The translations under genes and the position numbers were made by a program. This document shows positions 39,123 to 46,760 of a stretch of DNA of 46,766 nt, in pieces (the stretch's first letter is position 1; the number at the start of each line of letters is the position of its first letter). Location: NCBI GenBank assembly GCA_016124645.1, contig WGNE01000065.1, forward strand, positions 1 to 46,766. Reading direction: 5' to 3'. Under the pieces are notes generated by a model. The model was given only the letters and a program-made list of their open reading frames with translations, made no database searches and was not told the DNA's origin. The stretch comes from Alphaproteobacteria bacterium (GTDB taxonomy: Bacteria > Pseudomonadota > Alphaproteobacteria > Micavibrionales > UBA2020).

Positions 39123-41114
39123 ATGACGGCACGCACGGATTTACACACGCATTTCGCGGGCATTCTATCGGCGGACGAACTGGTCGGACTGGGGTTGGAG
39201 CACGGCGTGAAGCTGGACCCGGCCACGGCGAAGCGGCTGGATATCGTGAACGCCAGCTACAGCGGCCCGCACCTTGCGCTTTCCGCCCTCGACGAGGGGC
39301 AGATGGGCAAGCTGAAGGCGGGGCTGGAGCTCGACCCGCAAAAGAAAAGCCTGTTCGACAGCCTCGACGAGGTTTATGCCAACCGCGCCTTCATCACCAA
39401 GAATGCGGAGATGTTCGTCCCGCTGCTCGAAAAAATCGCGCAGTCCTACAAGCAGCAGGGCGTTGAATACGCGGAGCTGTCCTACGCGGGCGTCATCAGC
39501 AATCCCGCGCTCATCCGAGACTTGCACGAGAACATGCCGCGCATCGAGCAGGAGACGGGCGTCAAGCTGCGCTTTCTGGGCGCCATGTGGCGGCACTCCG
39601 ACCCCGAATGGAACATGGACGAGGTGGACAGGCTCAAGTCCGTGCTGCAGAGCCCCTATATCGTTGGCATCGACGTCATGGGGCATGAGAAAAACCCGAT
39701 CCGCGACCTCAAGGAACCGCTGAACGACATCATCGGCTATGCCGCGCAGAATATTCCGGGCTGCGCCGTGCGGCTGCACGCGGGCGAAAACCCTTATTAT
39801 TCCGCCGACCCTTCGGCGCTCGACGATTACAGCTTCAACAACGCCTATGAATCCGTCCAAATCTCGGACAGCGCGCGGCGCGACGCCGACGGAAATTTCC
39901 TCGGCCCCTATGGGGAAGATATCCAGATAAGGGTCGGGCACGGGCGCTATGGGCTGCACCCCATGACGCTGGAACTGGAACAAAAAGCGGGCGCGATCTC
40001 CGAGCTTTGCCTGTCCTCCAACCTTTTGCTCAACCATGCGGACAGCTACAAGGGGCCGTTCAACCTCTATGCCGAGCGCGACATCGGCTTCGTGCTGGGC
40101 TCGGACGGTTACGGCATGTACAATACCAGCCTGCCCGGCGAGTTCGAGCTGGCGGTGAAGGCCGGCATGACCCCCGCCGCGCAGATGCTGCTGGACGACA
40201 CCGAGGAAGCCGTCATCATCAAGGACGCGCAGCGTTTTCATGCCAAGATGGAAAAATGGAAGCAGTACGAGCAAGAATGCGCGGCCAAGGGCGTTGACGC
40301 CTTCGACGCGCTGGCCGAGGCTCCCTTCAGCACGCCCGACGGCAAGCCGCGCTGGACCGACGGCGTTTCCGCCCTGCGCCACGCCGAAACCGCCGCGCTG
40401 CACGACGCGCTGACGGCGGCGCTGTCTGAAACCGGCGTGAACGTGGACGAGCACGAGATCGACGACCTTTTGAAGAACCGGCGCGTCACGCTGTTCAGCG
40501 GCGCGTCGAAATCCAGCTGGAAGAACGTGCCCGAAGACCAGCAGCAGGCCGTCGTCGAGAACATGAAGGCCTATGTCGAGCATCTGGACGGCCGCCGCGA
40601 TGCGGTGGTGACGGGCGGCACCGACTTCGGCTTCGAGGCCGTCATCCACAAGCTGGTGGAGGAACGCAACAAGACCCTGCCGGAAGACAGGCGCATTCCC
40701 GTCATCGGCGCGCTGACGCTGGAGGCGAACACGAAGGACATCCGCCACGGCACGCTCTCCCACGCAAAGGTGCTGCGCTACGGCGACGATTTCGCGCGCT
40801 CGTGGATGGACCAGTCCCCCGCGCTGATGGACATGGTGATGCGCACCGACACGCGCGTCGTCATGGCGGGCGGCGGCCAGGTCATCCGCGACATGGTGGT
40901 GGACGCTTCGGGCCGCGGGCTGTTCGATGCGAACAAGATTTTTCTTTTCGCAGGCATCAACGGCGCCTCGGGCGAAAAGGCCAGGGAATTCCCGAACGCG
41001 CGGTTCGAAACGACGGGCGAGCTTTTGCAGCGCATGGCGGGCACGGCGCAGCAGGTGGTGAAACCCGCGTCCGGCGCGCAGGGGCCGCAAAAGGCGGCGA
41101 CGCCGGGAAACTGA
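39123..41114 (+). CDS. Adenosine-deaminase domain fused to a LOG/SLOG-like domain
   Basis: 663 residues from the ATG at 39123 (CAGGG upstream). Residues about 1-390 are an adenosine/AMP-deaminase-type amidohydrolase with the full metal and catalytic set: DLHTHFAG (H8, H10), RLHAGENPYYS (H219, E222), IRVGHGRYGLHP (H273), ELCLSSNLLLNH and FVLGSDGYGMYN (D328). Residues about 455-640 form a Rossmann-like domain laid out like LOG/SLOG proteins: VTLFSGASKSS, VVTGGTDFGFEAVIHKL (GG at 498-499), VIGALTLEA, then MDQSPALMDMVM and VVMAGGGQVIRDMVV. The LOG hydrolase motifs (MHxRK and PGGxGTxxE) are not kept, so a nucleotide sensor or altered enzyme is likelier. The two genes that follow, 19 and then 187 bases on, encode paralogous small proteins. 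Function unknown; purine-nucleotide signal metabolism or defence is a hypothesis. Confidence 0.8.
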   Translation: MTARTDLHTHFAGILSADELVGLGLEHGVKLDPATAKRLDIVNASYSGPHLALSALDEGQMGKLKAGLELDPQKKSLFDSLDEVYANRAFITKNAEMFVPLLEKIAQSYKQQGVEYAELSYAGVISNPALIRDLHENMPRIEQETGVKLRFLGAMWRHSDPEWNMDEVDRLKSVLQSPYIVGIDVMGHEKNPIRDLKEPLNDIIGYAAQNIPGCAVRLHAGENPYYSADPSALDDYSFNNAYESVQISDSARRDADGNFLGPYGEDIQIRVGHGRYGLHPMTLELEQKAGAISELCLSSNLLLNHADSYKGPFNLYAERDIGFVLGSDGYGMYNTSLPGEFELAVKAGMTPAAQMLLDDTEEAVIIKDAQRFHAKMEKWKQYEQECAAKGVDAFDALAEAPFSTPDGKPRWTDGVSALRHAETAALHDALTAALSETGVNVDEHEIDDLLKNRRVTLFSGASKSSWKNVPEDQQQAVVENMKAYVEHLDGRRDAVVTGGTDFGFEAVIHKLVEERNKTLPEDRRIPVIGALTLEANTKDIRHGTLSHAKVLRYGDDFARSWMDQSPALMDMVMRTDTRVVMAGGGQVIRDMVVDASGRGLFDANKIFLFAGINGASGEKAREFPNARFETTGELLQRMAGTAQQVVKPASGAQGPQKAATPGN

Positions 41115-41133
41115 AGGAAACAGGGCAATCTGC

Positions 41134-41973
41134 ATGACGGCTGAAAAAGACAAAATCGTGCGCACGGCTCAGGATGTGAAGGCTCTCTTCACGCCCAACG
41201 CCTTGCCGCATGTCAGCGGGTTGCGCGTCATGGTGCATGTGCCCGCCCTGTCCACGCAAGGCTTCGCGCCCGATACACAAGGGCAGGGGCGCGGCGTGCT
41301 GCGCGTGGAGGAAAACGAGGGCGTGCCCCTCGCTATCTTCCGAAACCCGAAGGACAGCGTGGCGGATGCGGCTTCCTGCCAGAAGTTCCCGCTCGACGGC
41401 ACCGGCGTGCTCATCTTCCCCGTCCCGACGCGGGAAGAAGGCGCGGCGATGCTGCGCGCGCTGCGCGACACCGGCGCGCTTGATAACCTCGAGGCGGGGA
41501 CGGGCACGCTCGCCGACCTCGACCGCGTGCTGAAGACGGCGGAAGATTATTTCATCTCCCGCGGCATGGTGGCGGACATGTACAACACGGACACGGCCTA
41601 CCAGTCGGAAAAAATGACCTGCGTCGATGCGGCGCAGGGCGGCGCGGCGGGCATCTACGCCAAGAAGCCGCTGCCCGTCTCGCTCATCGTGCTCAAGGCG
41701 AAGGACCCCGGACAGCTCATCGAGTTCAAAAGCACCGGCCGCTATATTCACGATGCGGCGCAGTTCGGCGCCGGTTCCGTCGTGCTGATCAGCGAGGGTG
41801 CGGAAATCAGGAAAATGGCGCCGGACTACGCGGAACAGAAATACACGACGCTGGACGGAGCCCCGGTCGATCTTGGCAAATTGCCGGTTTTCGACGCCGA
41901 CGACCTGACGCCGATTCCCTCGGCCGCGCCGTCCCGCGCGGTTTCCCCGAAAAGAGGAGGGCGGGCGATTTGA
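41134..41973 (+). CDS. Unknown protein, paralog of the next gene's product
   Basis: 279 residues; AGGG lies eight bases before the ATG, 19 bases after the fusion gene. The core is alpha/beta with GTGVLIFPVPTREEGAAMLR, LADLDRVLKTAED and the block VADMYNTD (residues 147-153, then Y..EKM). From about residue 174 it reads IYAKKPLPVSLIVLK ... AQFGAGSVVLISEGAEIRKM ... YTTLDGAPVDLG. The last part recalls the small PGDYG-type domain ('Y.kKP.pV.a ... aGdyiv..g ... F..tY...dG'), seen in phage and accessory proteins, but this is only a pattern match. The C-terminus is Pro/Ala/Arg-rich. Its relation to the product at 42161-42910 is visible along most of the length. No signal peptide. Confidence 0.7.
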   Translation: MTAEKDKIVRTAQDVKALFTPNALPHVSGLRVMVHVPALSTQGFAPDTQGQGRGVLRVEENEGVPLAIFRNPKDSVADAASCQKFPLDGTGVLIFPVPTREEGAAMLRALRDTGALDNLEAGTGTLADLDRVLKTAEDYFISRGMVADMYNTDTAYQSEKMTCVDAAQGGAAGIYAKKPLPVSLIVLKAKDPGQLIEFKSTGRYIHDAAQFGAGSVVLISEGAEIRKMAPDYAEQKYTTLDGAPVDLGKLPVFDADDLTPIPSAAPSRAVSPKRGGRAI

Positions 41974-42050
41974 AAATAAATGATTTAATATCAAGTAATT
42001 ATAAAATAATTATAAAAAACATTCGACAAGAATCATCGAGGGATGCTAGT

Positions 42051-42069
42051 TATCCTCCCATTGAGGATA
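42051..42069. repeat. Short inverted repeat before the second paralog
   Basis: TATCCTC, five bases, GAGGATA: exact seven-base arms inside an AT-rich 187-base gap. It could be an operator or a stem in the leader of the following gene. No T run follows, so a terminator is unlikely. Confidence 0.4.
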
Positions 42070-42160
42070 TTTATCATCAAAAAGAAGATATACAGGCCTG
42101 CACAGACTGACGAAAACCATTTTTGAACGCAAAACAGACGCTAATAGAGGAGTACCCAAC

Positions 42161-42910
42161 ATGACCACAATCAAAGCAGAAGACCTCGATTTCTCCGCCG
42201 CCACGAAAGTCATTTCGAGCGCGCAGAAGTTCGTGATCCCCGTTCCCGCCTTCCAGGACCAGGGCGAGCCCCTCGTCTATCCCGCGGGCGCCGAGAAAGC
42301 CGGCGAGAAAATCGCGGACTGGCAAGGCAAGCCGATCGGCGATTCCGGCGTCGTGTTCTTCAACGGCAAGGACAATTCCTGGCAGGCCGCCAAGGGCGAC
42401 GGCCAGTCGGTCATCATCATCAACAACGTGACCGAGGCGCAGGGCGCGCAGATCGCGGCGAAGATCAACGAGGCCAGCACCGATCCCAACGCGCTGACCC
42501 TCTCCGAGCTGAAGGACGTGCTGACCTACGTGCGCGAAGACCTCGGCGTGGTCGATATGTACAACTCCGACAAGGGCTTCATCGCCTCCAAGATGAACGC
42601 GCTGGAAACCTCCAGCACCGGCATCGAGGCCTACGGGCTGCACAAGCGCGACGACCGCGACATCTGCCTTGCCGTGCGTCTTTCGGGCGCGGGCGAGTTT
42701 CAGGGTCCGGCAGCCTCGCCGCAGAAATACGCGGACGGCGCCGTCATCGTCAAGCAGGGCGACAGCGTCCGCCTTGTGCAGTCGGACGTCTTCGAGGAAA
42801 CCTACCGCCACGCCAGCGGCAAGCCGCTGACGGTCGGCGAAGTGGCGGAAGCGAAAACCGCGCCCGCCGCGCCCGAAAAGAAAGCCGGCGGCATGAAGCC
42901 CGCGCAATAA
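42161..42910 (+). CDS. Unknown protein, paralog of the preceding gene's product
   Basis: 249 residues with GAGGAG nine bases before the ATG. It aligns with the product at 41134-41973: SVIIINNVTEAQGAQIAAKI with VLIFPVPTREEGAAMLRALR, LTLSELKDVLTYVREDLG with LADLDRVLKTAEDY, VVDMYNSD (131-137) with VADMYNTD, and YADGAVIVKQGDSVRLVQSD plus FEETYRHASGKPLTVGE with the C-terminal segment of the other. The end is Ala/Pro/Lys-rich. No catalytic motif or signal peptide is seen. A strong terminator follows, so it ends the locus. It has a 187-base upstream gap and may have its own promoter. Confidence 0.7.
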   Translation: MTTIKAEDLDFSAATKVISSAQKFVIPVPAFQDQGEPLVYPAGAEKAGEKIADWQGKPIGDSGVVFFNGKDNSWQAAKGDGQSVIIINNVTEAQGAQIAAKINEASTDPNALTLSELKDVLTYVREDLGVVDMYNSDKGFIASKMNALETSSTGIEAYGLHKRDDRDICLAVRLSGAGEFQGPAASPQKYADGAVIVKQGDSVRLVQSDVFEETYRHASGKPLTVGEVAEAKTAPAAPEKKAGGMKPAQ

Positions 42911-42932
42911 GCGCAGCGCCCGCTCTCAGGAC

Positions 42933-42967
42933 AAAAGGCGTCCTTCCTTTCGGGGGGGCGCCTTTTT
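42933..42967 (+). terminator. Terminator closing the deaminase-fusion locus
   Basis: AAAAGGCG(TCC), loop, GGGGCGCCTTTTT, 23 bases after the stop of the second paralog. GC stem with a run of five T. Confidence 0.8.
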
Positions 42968-43191
42968 CATGCTCGTGCGGAGTGATTGTCATATTGCGTA
43001 AGCCGGGGTCGGAAAATCCGCAACCTTGAAGAAAAGGGCGTTTGCCATTATAACAAAGGCGGAAATTCAATAATCGGCCCCGAAATCCGGCATTTTTCCG
43101 GTCAGGATGATTTCAGGGCTGAAAGCAAATGGAATCAAACACATGGCAAGCTACCAATACGTATATGTGGTGAACATATTCTCTTAAATTA

Positions 43192-43221
43192 TTGATTTTT
43201 AAATATTTTATGTGTTAAAAT
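43192..43221 (+). promoter_or_regulatory. Candidate promoter of the recombinase gene
   Basis: TTGATT, 18 bases, TAAAAT (five of six matches to the -10 box). The start point would be near 43228, inside the first GTACACAGG repeat, so a protein bound there would block transcription. Confidence 0.5.
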
Positions 43222-43224
43222 TGT

Positions 43225-43295
43225 GTACACAGGACGTACACAGGCATATATTTTTCAAGCGTTTAGCAGGGCCTCTGTACACAGGTTGTACACAG
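43225..43295 (+). repeat. Four phased GTACACAG(G) repeats
   Basis: Copies start at 43225, 43236, 43277 and 43288. Within each pair the spacing is 11 bases (one helical turn), and the two pairs are exactly 52 bases apart. The first pair covers the predicted transcription start and the second lies directly before the recombinase ATG. They look like binding sites for the recombinase itself (arm-type) or for a repressor or directionality factor. Confidence 0.75.
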
Positions 43296-43308
43296 AAATG
43301 AGGCTGTC

Positions 43309-44574
43309 ATGAGCTTCCAGACAGACACGACGCCCCTTAAAGACGGGCTGATTATCTTCCGCCGTACCGACGTGAAGCACCGTATGTGGTATTGCCGCAT
43401 GGCGATCCCGAAAGAGCGCAGGCTTGGCACCAACCGCTACAAAATCCTTTGCCTGAAAACGACGGATGAAGCCGCCGCGAGAGCGCGGGCGTTTGATTAC
43501 GATGCGGAGATGCGTTTCAAGGTTAAACATGAAATGCCCATTTTCGAGAGAACCTTCGCCCAAGTGGCGCAGGAATACTCCGACAAGGAAAAAGGCCGCG
43601 CCGAGGTGGGACAGATTACCCACCACCGCTGGCGCGTGCAGGACTCCCACATCAGAAAACAGCTCAACCGCTTCCTGGGAACTACGCAGATCACCCTCAT
43701 CGGTCAGGACCGATGGGATGAATACCCCATCTGGCGGCAGAGAAACGGCAAGGGCCGTTCCGGCGACAGGGTCAGCGACGGCACGATCCGCAGCGAGATG
43801 GGAACACTGAAATCCGTCATGGCCTATGCCGCGAGCAAGCAGTACATCCGCGACAGCCAGATGTTCAAAGGCAAGCTCCCCTTGAGCAAGGCGCGGCGGG
43901 AGGAATTTACGCCGCAGGAATACCGCAAGCTCCATACTTACGCGCGCAAGTGGATCACGGAATCGCGCGGCAAGAACAACGAATGGTACAGGACAGTCGC
44001 CTATAACTTCGTCCTCATCATGTGCAATACCGGCATGAGGCCGTCCGAGGCCAAGAACCTGCGCTGGCGCGATGTGGATATCCAGACGGACAAGCAGGGC
44101 AGGCAATTCGTGCGCTTGGCCGTGCGCGGCAAGGGCAAGCACAGAAACCTTGTTGCCGCCAGCAACGTGGCGACCTATTTTGAACGTATCAAGGAAATCA
44201 GCAAGGCGACGACGGCAGATGACTTCGTCTTTACCACCGACCAAGGCAAAGCGGCGCGCACGCTTTACCATTCCCTCATCGAGGGACTGCTTATCGAGTC
44301 AGGGCTGCAAAAGAGTTCTTCCGGCAGCCAGCGCAGCACCTATTGTTTCCGCCATACCTACGCGACCTTCCGACTGACGGAGGGGGTCGACGTATATTTC
44401 CTCGCCAAGCAAATGGGAACATCTGTCAAGATGATCGAGGACCACTACGGGCACGTAAACCCGGTCAAGAATGCCGAGCGCATTCTGAAGGGCTTACCCG
44501 GATGGGAAAGCAACATTCCCGCATCTCCCGACCTCGCCGAGGACGAGGGCGGCGGGAAGGACAAGAAGAAATGA
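43309..44574 (+). CDS. Tyrosine recombinase / phage-type integrase
   Basis: 421 residues; GAGG before the ATG. The N-terminal part (about 60-170) is an SAM-like core-binding domain (FAQVAQEYSDKEKGRAEVGQ). The catalytic domain has CNTGMRPSEAKNLRWRDVDI (R244), VRGKGKHRNLV (Lys region), TYCFRHTYATFRLTEGVDVY (R348, H349), LAKQMGTSVKMIEDHYGHVN (Tyr380). The position of the first His of HxxR is Tyr345, a change common in this integrase branch. Such enzymes cut and rejoin DNA at short att sites of islands or prophages. No tRNA or other target is next to it, and no directionality factor was recognised. A terminator follows. Confidence 0.93.
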   Translation: MSFQTDTTPLKDGLIIFRRTDVKHRMWYCRMAIPKERRLGTNRYKILCLKTTDEAAARARAFDYDAEMRFKVKHEMPIFERTFAQVAQEYSDKEKGRAEVGQITHHRWRVQDSHIRKQLNRFLGTTQITLIGQDRWDEYPIWRQRNGKGRSGDRVSDGTIRSEMGTLKSVMAYAASKQYIRDSQMFKGKLPLSKARREEFTPQEYRKLHTYARKWITESRGKNNEWYRTVAYNFVLIMCNTGMRPSEAKNLRWRDVDIQTDKQGRQFVRLAVRGKGKHRNLVAASNVATYFERIKEISKATTADDFVFTTDQGKAARTLYHSLIEGLLIESGLQKSSSGSQRSTYCFRHTYATFRLTEGVDVYFLAKQMGTSVKMIEDHYGHVNPVKNAERILKGLPGWESNIPASPDLAEDEGGGKDKKK

Positions 44575-44615
44575 CGGTTAAAACGGGCGTCGAGTTCCGA
44601 CGCTTGACCGGCAAA

Positions 44616-44658
44616 AAACGCTCCGGTCTGCCGAGGCAGAGTAAAACGGAGCGTTTTG
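44616..44658 (+). terminator. Terminator after the recombinase gene
   Basis: AAAACGCTCCG ... CGGAGCGTTTT with an extra inner hairpin TCTGCC-GA-GGCAGA, 41 bases past the stop. It can act on both strands. Confidence 0.75.
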
Positions 44659-44700
44659 GTTTCATAAAAAACGATTGATTTCAGTTTATTAGCCAAATTC

Positions 44701-44728
44701 TTGCAAAAATAAAAGATAGGTTTATAAT
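44701..44728 (+). promoter_or_regulatory. Promoter of the AAA/DUF4143 gene
   Basis: TTGCAA, 16 bases, TATAAT (perfect -10), in AT-rich DNA 42 bases before the ATG. Confidence 0.6.
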
Positions 44729-44769
44729 TTATAAAGGATACTTTTAGATTTACAAGGGATGTTTCCGGC

Positions 44770-46014
44770 ATGAAATACGTGACACGCCATTCAAGGGGCA
44801 GGGTGCTGAACGCCCTGAAGACCAGCCCGGTCGTCTTCCTGAACGGGCCGCGCCAGGCGGGAAAGAGCACCCTGGTGCAAAACCTGTCCGAAAAGGAGTT
44901 CCCCGCCGAATATGTGACCTTCGACAGTGCCACGCAGATGGCGGCGGCGGCCAGCGCGCCGGAGACGTATTTACGGCAGCGGAAAGGCGCGCTGATCATC
45001 GACGAAGTGCAACTCGTTCCCGAAATCTTCCGTGCGCTCAAGGCGGTCGTGGACGACCTGCGCCGGGAAAAGGGCGGGAAGCTGAAAGGCCGTTTCCTGC
45101 TGACGGGCTCCGCCAACATCATGGCCTTGCCGAAACTGTCCGATCCGCTCGTCGGGCGCATGAGCGTCCTGACCCTCTATCCCCTGTCCGGTGCGGAAAT
45201 AACCTCCGGTAAGGGGGATTTCATCGGCCGGCTTTTCGCGCAGGAATTTACGGCTGGCAAAGGGAAACCCGCATTGCTGGACGTCATGCGCGGGGCGACC
45301 TACCCGGAAATCTCCGGAGCCAAGCCCTTGGAACAGACGACGTGGTTCGATGGCTACCTGACCACCATTTTGCAGCGCGATGTCCGCGCCCTGGCGGAAA
45401 TCGAAAAGCTGGGCGCGTTGCCTAATCTTCTGCGCATACTGGCCGCGCGCGCCGGAGGGCTGGTGAACGACGCGGCAATCGCCCGCGACGCCGGGCTGAA
45501 CCCCATGACTGCCCGGAACTACAAAACCCTGCTGAAAATGCTGTTCCTGACGTTCGACCTCGCGCCGTGGTACCGCAACGTCGGAAAGCGGCTGGTGAAA
45601 TCCCCGAAGGGCTATCTGGTCGATACGCTGCTGCTGTGCCACCTGCTGAAATACGACCTCGCAGGGCTTGAGGACAACAGGCCCGAGGTCTTCGGTCATG
45701 TCCTTGAAAACTTCGTCGCGACCGAGCTGCTCAAGCTGCTGGCCAGCCACGAGCAAAAGGCGGAGCTGCTGCATTTTCGCACCGGCGACAACAAGGAAGT
45801 CGATTTCGTCATCGAAAACCCGGACGGCAGCCTCGCCGCCATCGAGGTCAAGAAACGCGACAGCGTAAACGGCGACGACTTCAAGGGGCTCAGGGAACTC
45901 CAGTCCCTCTCGGGCCGCGATTTCAAGTGCGGCGTCGTTCTTTACCGTGGCAAGGACGTCGTGCCTTTTGGTGAGGGGCTTTGGGCGGTGCCTGTCGGGA
46001 ATTTGTGGAGATAA
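44770..46014 (+). CDS. AAA ATPase with DUF4143 and nuclease-fold end
   Basis: 414 residues. Walker A is GPRQAGKST (residues 26-34) and Walker B is ALIIDEVQ (D78, E79); LKGRFLLTGSANIMALPKLS contains sensor 1, followed by GRMSVLTLYPLSGAEI. This is the AAA_14 module. The C-terminal DUF4143 part contains VFGHVLENFVATELLKLLAS, EVDFVI (D345) and AIEVKK (E359, K361), an E-VD-...-ExK set of the PD-(D/E)xK nuclease fold. Such stand-alone ATPases are widespread in mobile and accessory DNA and their role is unsettled. It has its own promoter and is probably monocistronic. Confidence 0.92.
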   Translation: MKYVTRHSRGRVLNALKTSPVVFLNGPRQAGKSTLVQNLSEKEFPAEYVTFDSATQMAAAASAPETYLRQRKGALIIDEVQLVPEIFRALKAVVDDLRREKGGKLKGRFLLTGSANIMALPKLSDPLVGRMSVLTLYPLSGAEITSGKGDFIGRLFAQEFTAGKGKPALLDVMRGATYPEISGAKPLEQTTWFDGYLTTILQRDVRALAEIEKLGALPNLLRILAARAGGLVNDAAIARDAGLNPMTARNYKTLLKMLFLTFDLAPWYRNVGKRLVKSPKGYLVDTLLLCHLLKYDLAGLEDNRPEVFGHVLENFVATELLKLLASHEQKAELLHFRTGDNKEVDFVIENPDGSLAAIEVKKRDSVNGDDFKGLRELQSLSGRDFKCGVVLYRGKDVVPFGEGLWAVPVGNLWR

Positions 46015-46249
46015 ATGGCTTTTGTAGTTTCTGAATTGCCTTTAGACGTATGTTTTGTAGATGGAGCACGAGGAGGATAGCTGTCTCAGGGCGTCAGCTA
46101 TATAAGTATATGTTTTTAAATTGTTTTTACGTCTGAATAGGCGGGGATTATGGGATTCCGAAAAATATTTTTCTTGACCGCTGGCTAGAAGCTGACTAAA
46201 AATATTCTTGTTGAGGGTATCTGATCGGCCTAGATCGGATACTTATTTA

Positions 46250-46281
46250 GAATAGCTCCATTGTTTTCAATGGAGCTATTC
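46250..46281. terminator. Perfect 14-base inverted repeat, probable terminator
   Basis: GAATAGCTCCATTG, TTTT, CAATGGAGCTATTC. The arms are exact. It lies six bases past the stop of the minus-strand winged-helix gene and 236 bases past the AAA gene. No T run follows on either strand, so termination is plausible but not typical. The rest of 46015-46249 is AT-rich with no gene seen. Confidence 0.45.
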
Positions 46282-46286
46282 GTCTT

Positions 46287-46706
46287 TCAGGCGACCTTTT
46301 TGACTTCATTTGAGAAGGGGCTAGTTTCAAGATAGGAAACGCACTTTCTGACGATTTCAACAAACAGACTTAAATCATAAAGATTGCTGGTTTGTTTTCC
46401 TGCTTCGTATCTGGGCCTTGTTTTGAGCATCTGCTTGTCTTCTAGAGATTTAATGGTTCGCTGTACTTGTCTTGGGCTTAAACCTAGGCGGCTTGCCAAT
46501 AATGACTTGCTGGGGAACGGCTGAGCATCTTTATGCCACCACCATGTTAATAGGTTGAGCATTAAAAGAAGCTCAGTGGCAGAAAGCTGCCTTTCAGAAG
46601 AAAGGAAATGATTTATAAAAAACACCTGATTGGGAAGAATAGAGTACCCATTTTTACTGATGTCTATTTCCCACTTTTCTGTAGGAGAGTATTGCGTGGT
46701 GTTCAT
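46287..46706 (-). CDS. Winged-helix DNA-binding protein
   Basis: 139 residues from the ATG with AAAGAGG six bases upstream. The N-terminus MNTTQYSPTEKWEIDISKNG and GYSILPNQVFFINHFL precede a winged helix-turn-helix: LSATELLLMLNLLTWWWHKD, PFPSKSLLASRLGLSPRQVQ and RTIKSLEDKQML. SKSLLASRLGLSPRQVQRTI is the recognition helix region, as in plasmid and phage replication or MarR/GntR-like regulators. It is much less GC-rich than the rest of the window, suggesting recent acquisition. A partly palindromic site lies upstream and may be its own operator. Confidence 0.75.
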   Translation of the reverse strand: MNTTQYSPTEKWEIDISKNGYSILPNQVFFINHFLSSERQLSATELLLMLNLLTWWWHKDAQPFPSKSLLASRLGLSPRQVQRTIKSLEDKQMLKTRPRYEAGKQTSNLYDLSLFVEIVRKCVSYLETSPFSNEVKKVA

Positions 46707-46744
46707 AGCGACCTCTTTATCATAATATTTTTTTATTAGGGCGC

Positions 46745-46760
46745 TTCGCTTCGAAGTGAA
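46745..46760. repeat. Imperfect palindrome upstream of the winged-helix gene
   Basis: TTCGCTTCGAAGTGAA: 14 of 16 bases match its reverse complement. It lies 39 bases before the start of the winged-helix gene. Possible operator. Confidence 0.3.

Larger units (their letters stand above)
42968..43308. other. Region before the recombinase gene
   Basis: About 340 bases. The first half has no supportable gene (one 69-codon open frame lacks a ribosome site and family resemblance). The second half is AT-rich and contains the recombinase promoter and four phased repeats listed separately. An attachment core could lie here but no duplicate was found in the window. Confidence 0.4.

Noticed and set aside
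39165-41165. 666-codon open frame antisense to the deaminase fusion
   Set aside because: The + strand carries a complete catalytic motif set; the antisense product is His/Arg-rich noise.
42986-43195. 69-codon open frame before the recombinase
   Set aside because: No ribosome site, mixed composition and no family resemblance; overlaps the promoter region.
43225-43295. CRISPR array or plasmid iterons
   Set aside because: Only four nine-base copies in two pairs, with no spacers of CRISPR size and no cas or rep gene next to it; regulatory sites fit better.
44340-44450. Inactive recombinase because HxxR has Tyr at the His position
   Set aside because: This substitution is common in this integrase branch and Arg244, Arg348 and Tyr380 are present.
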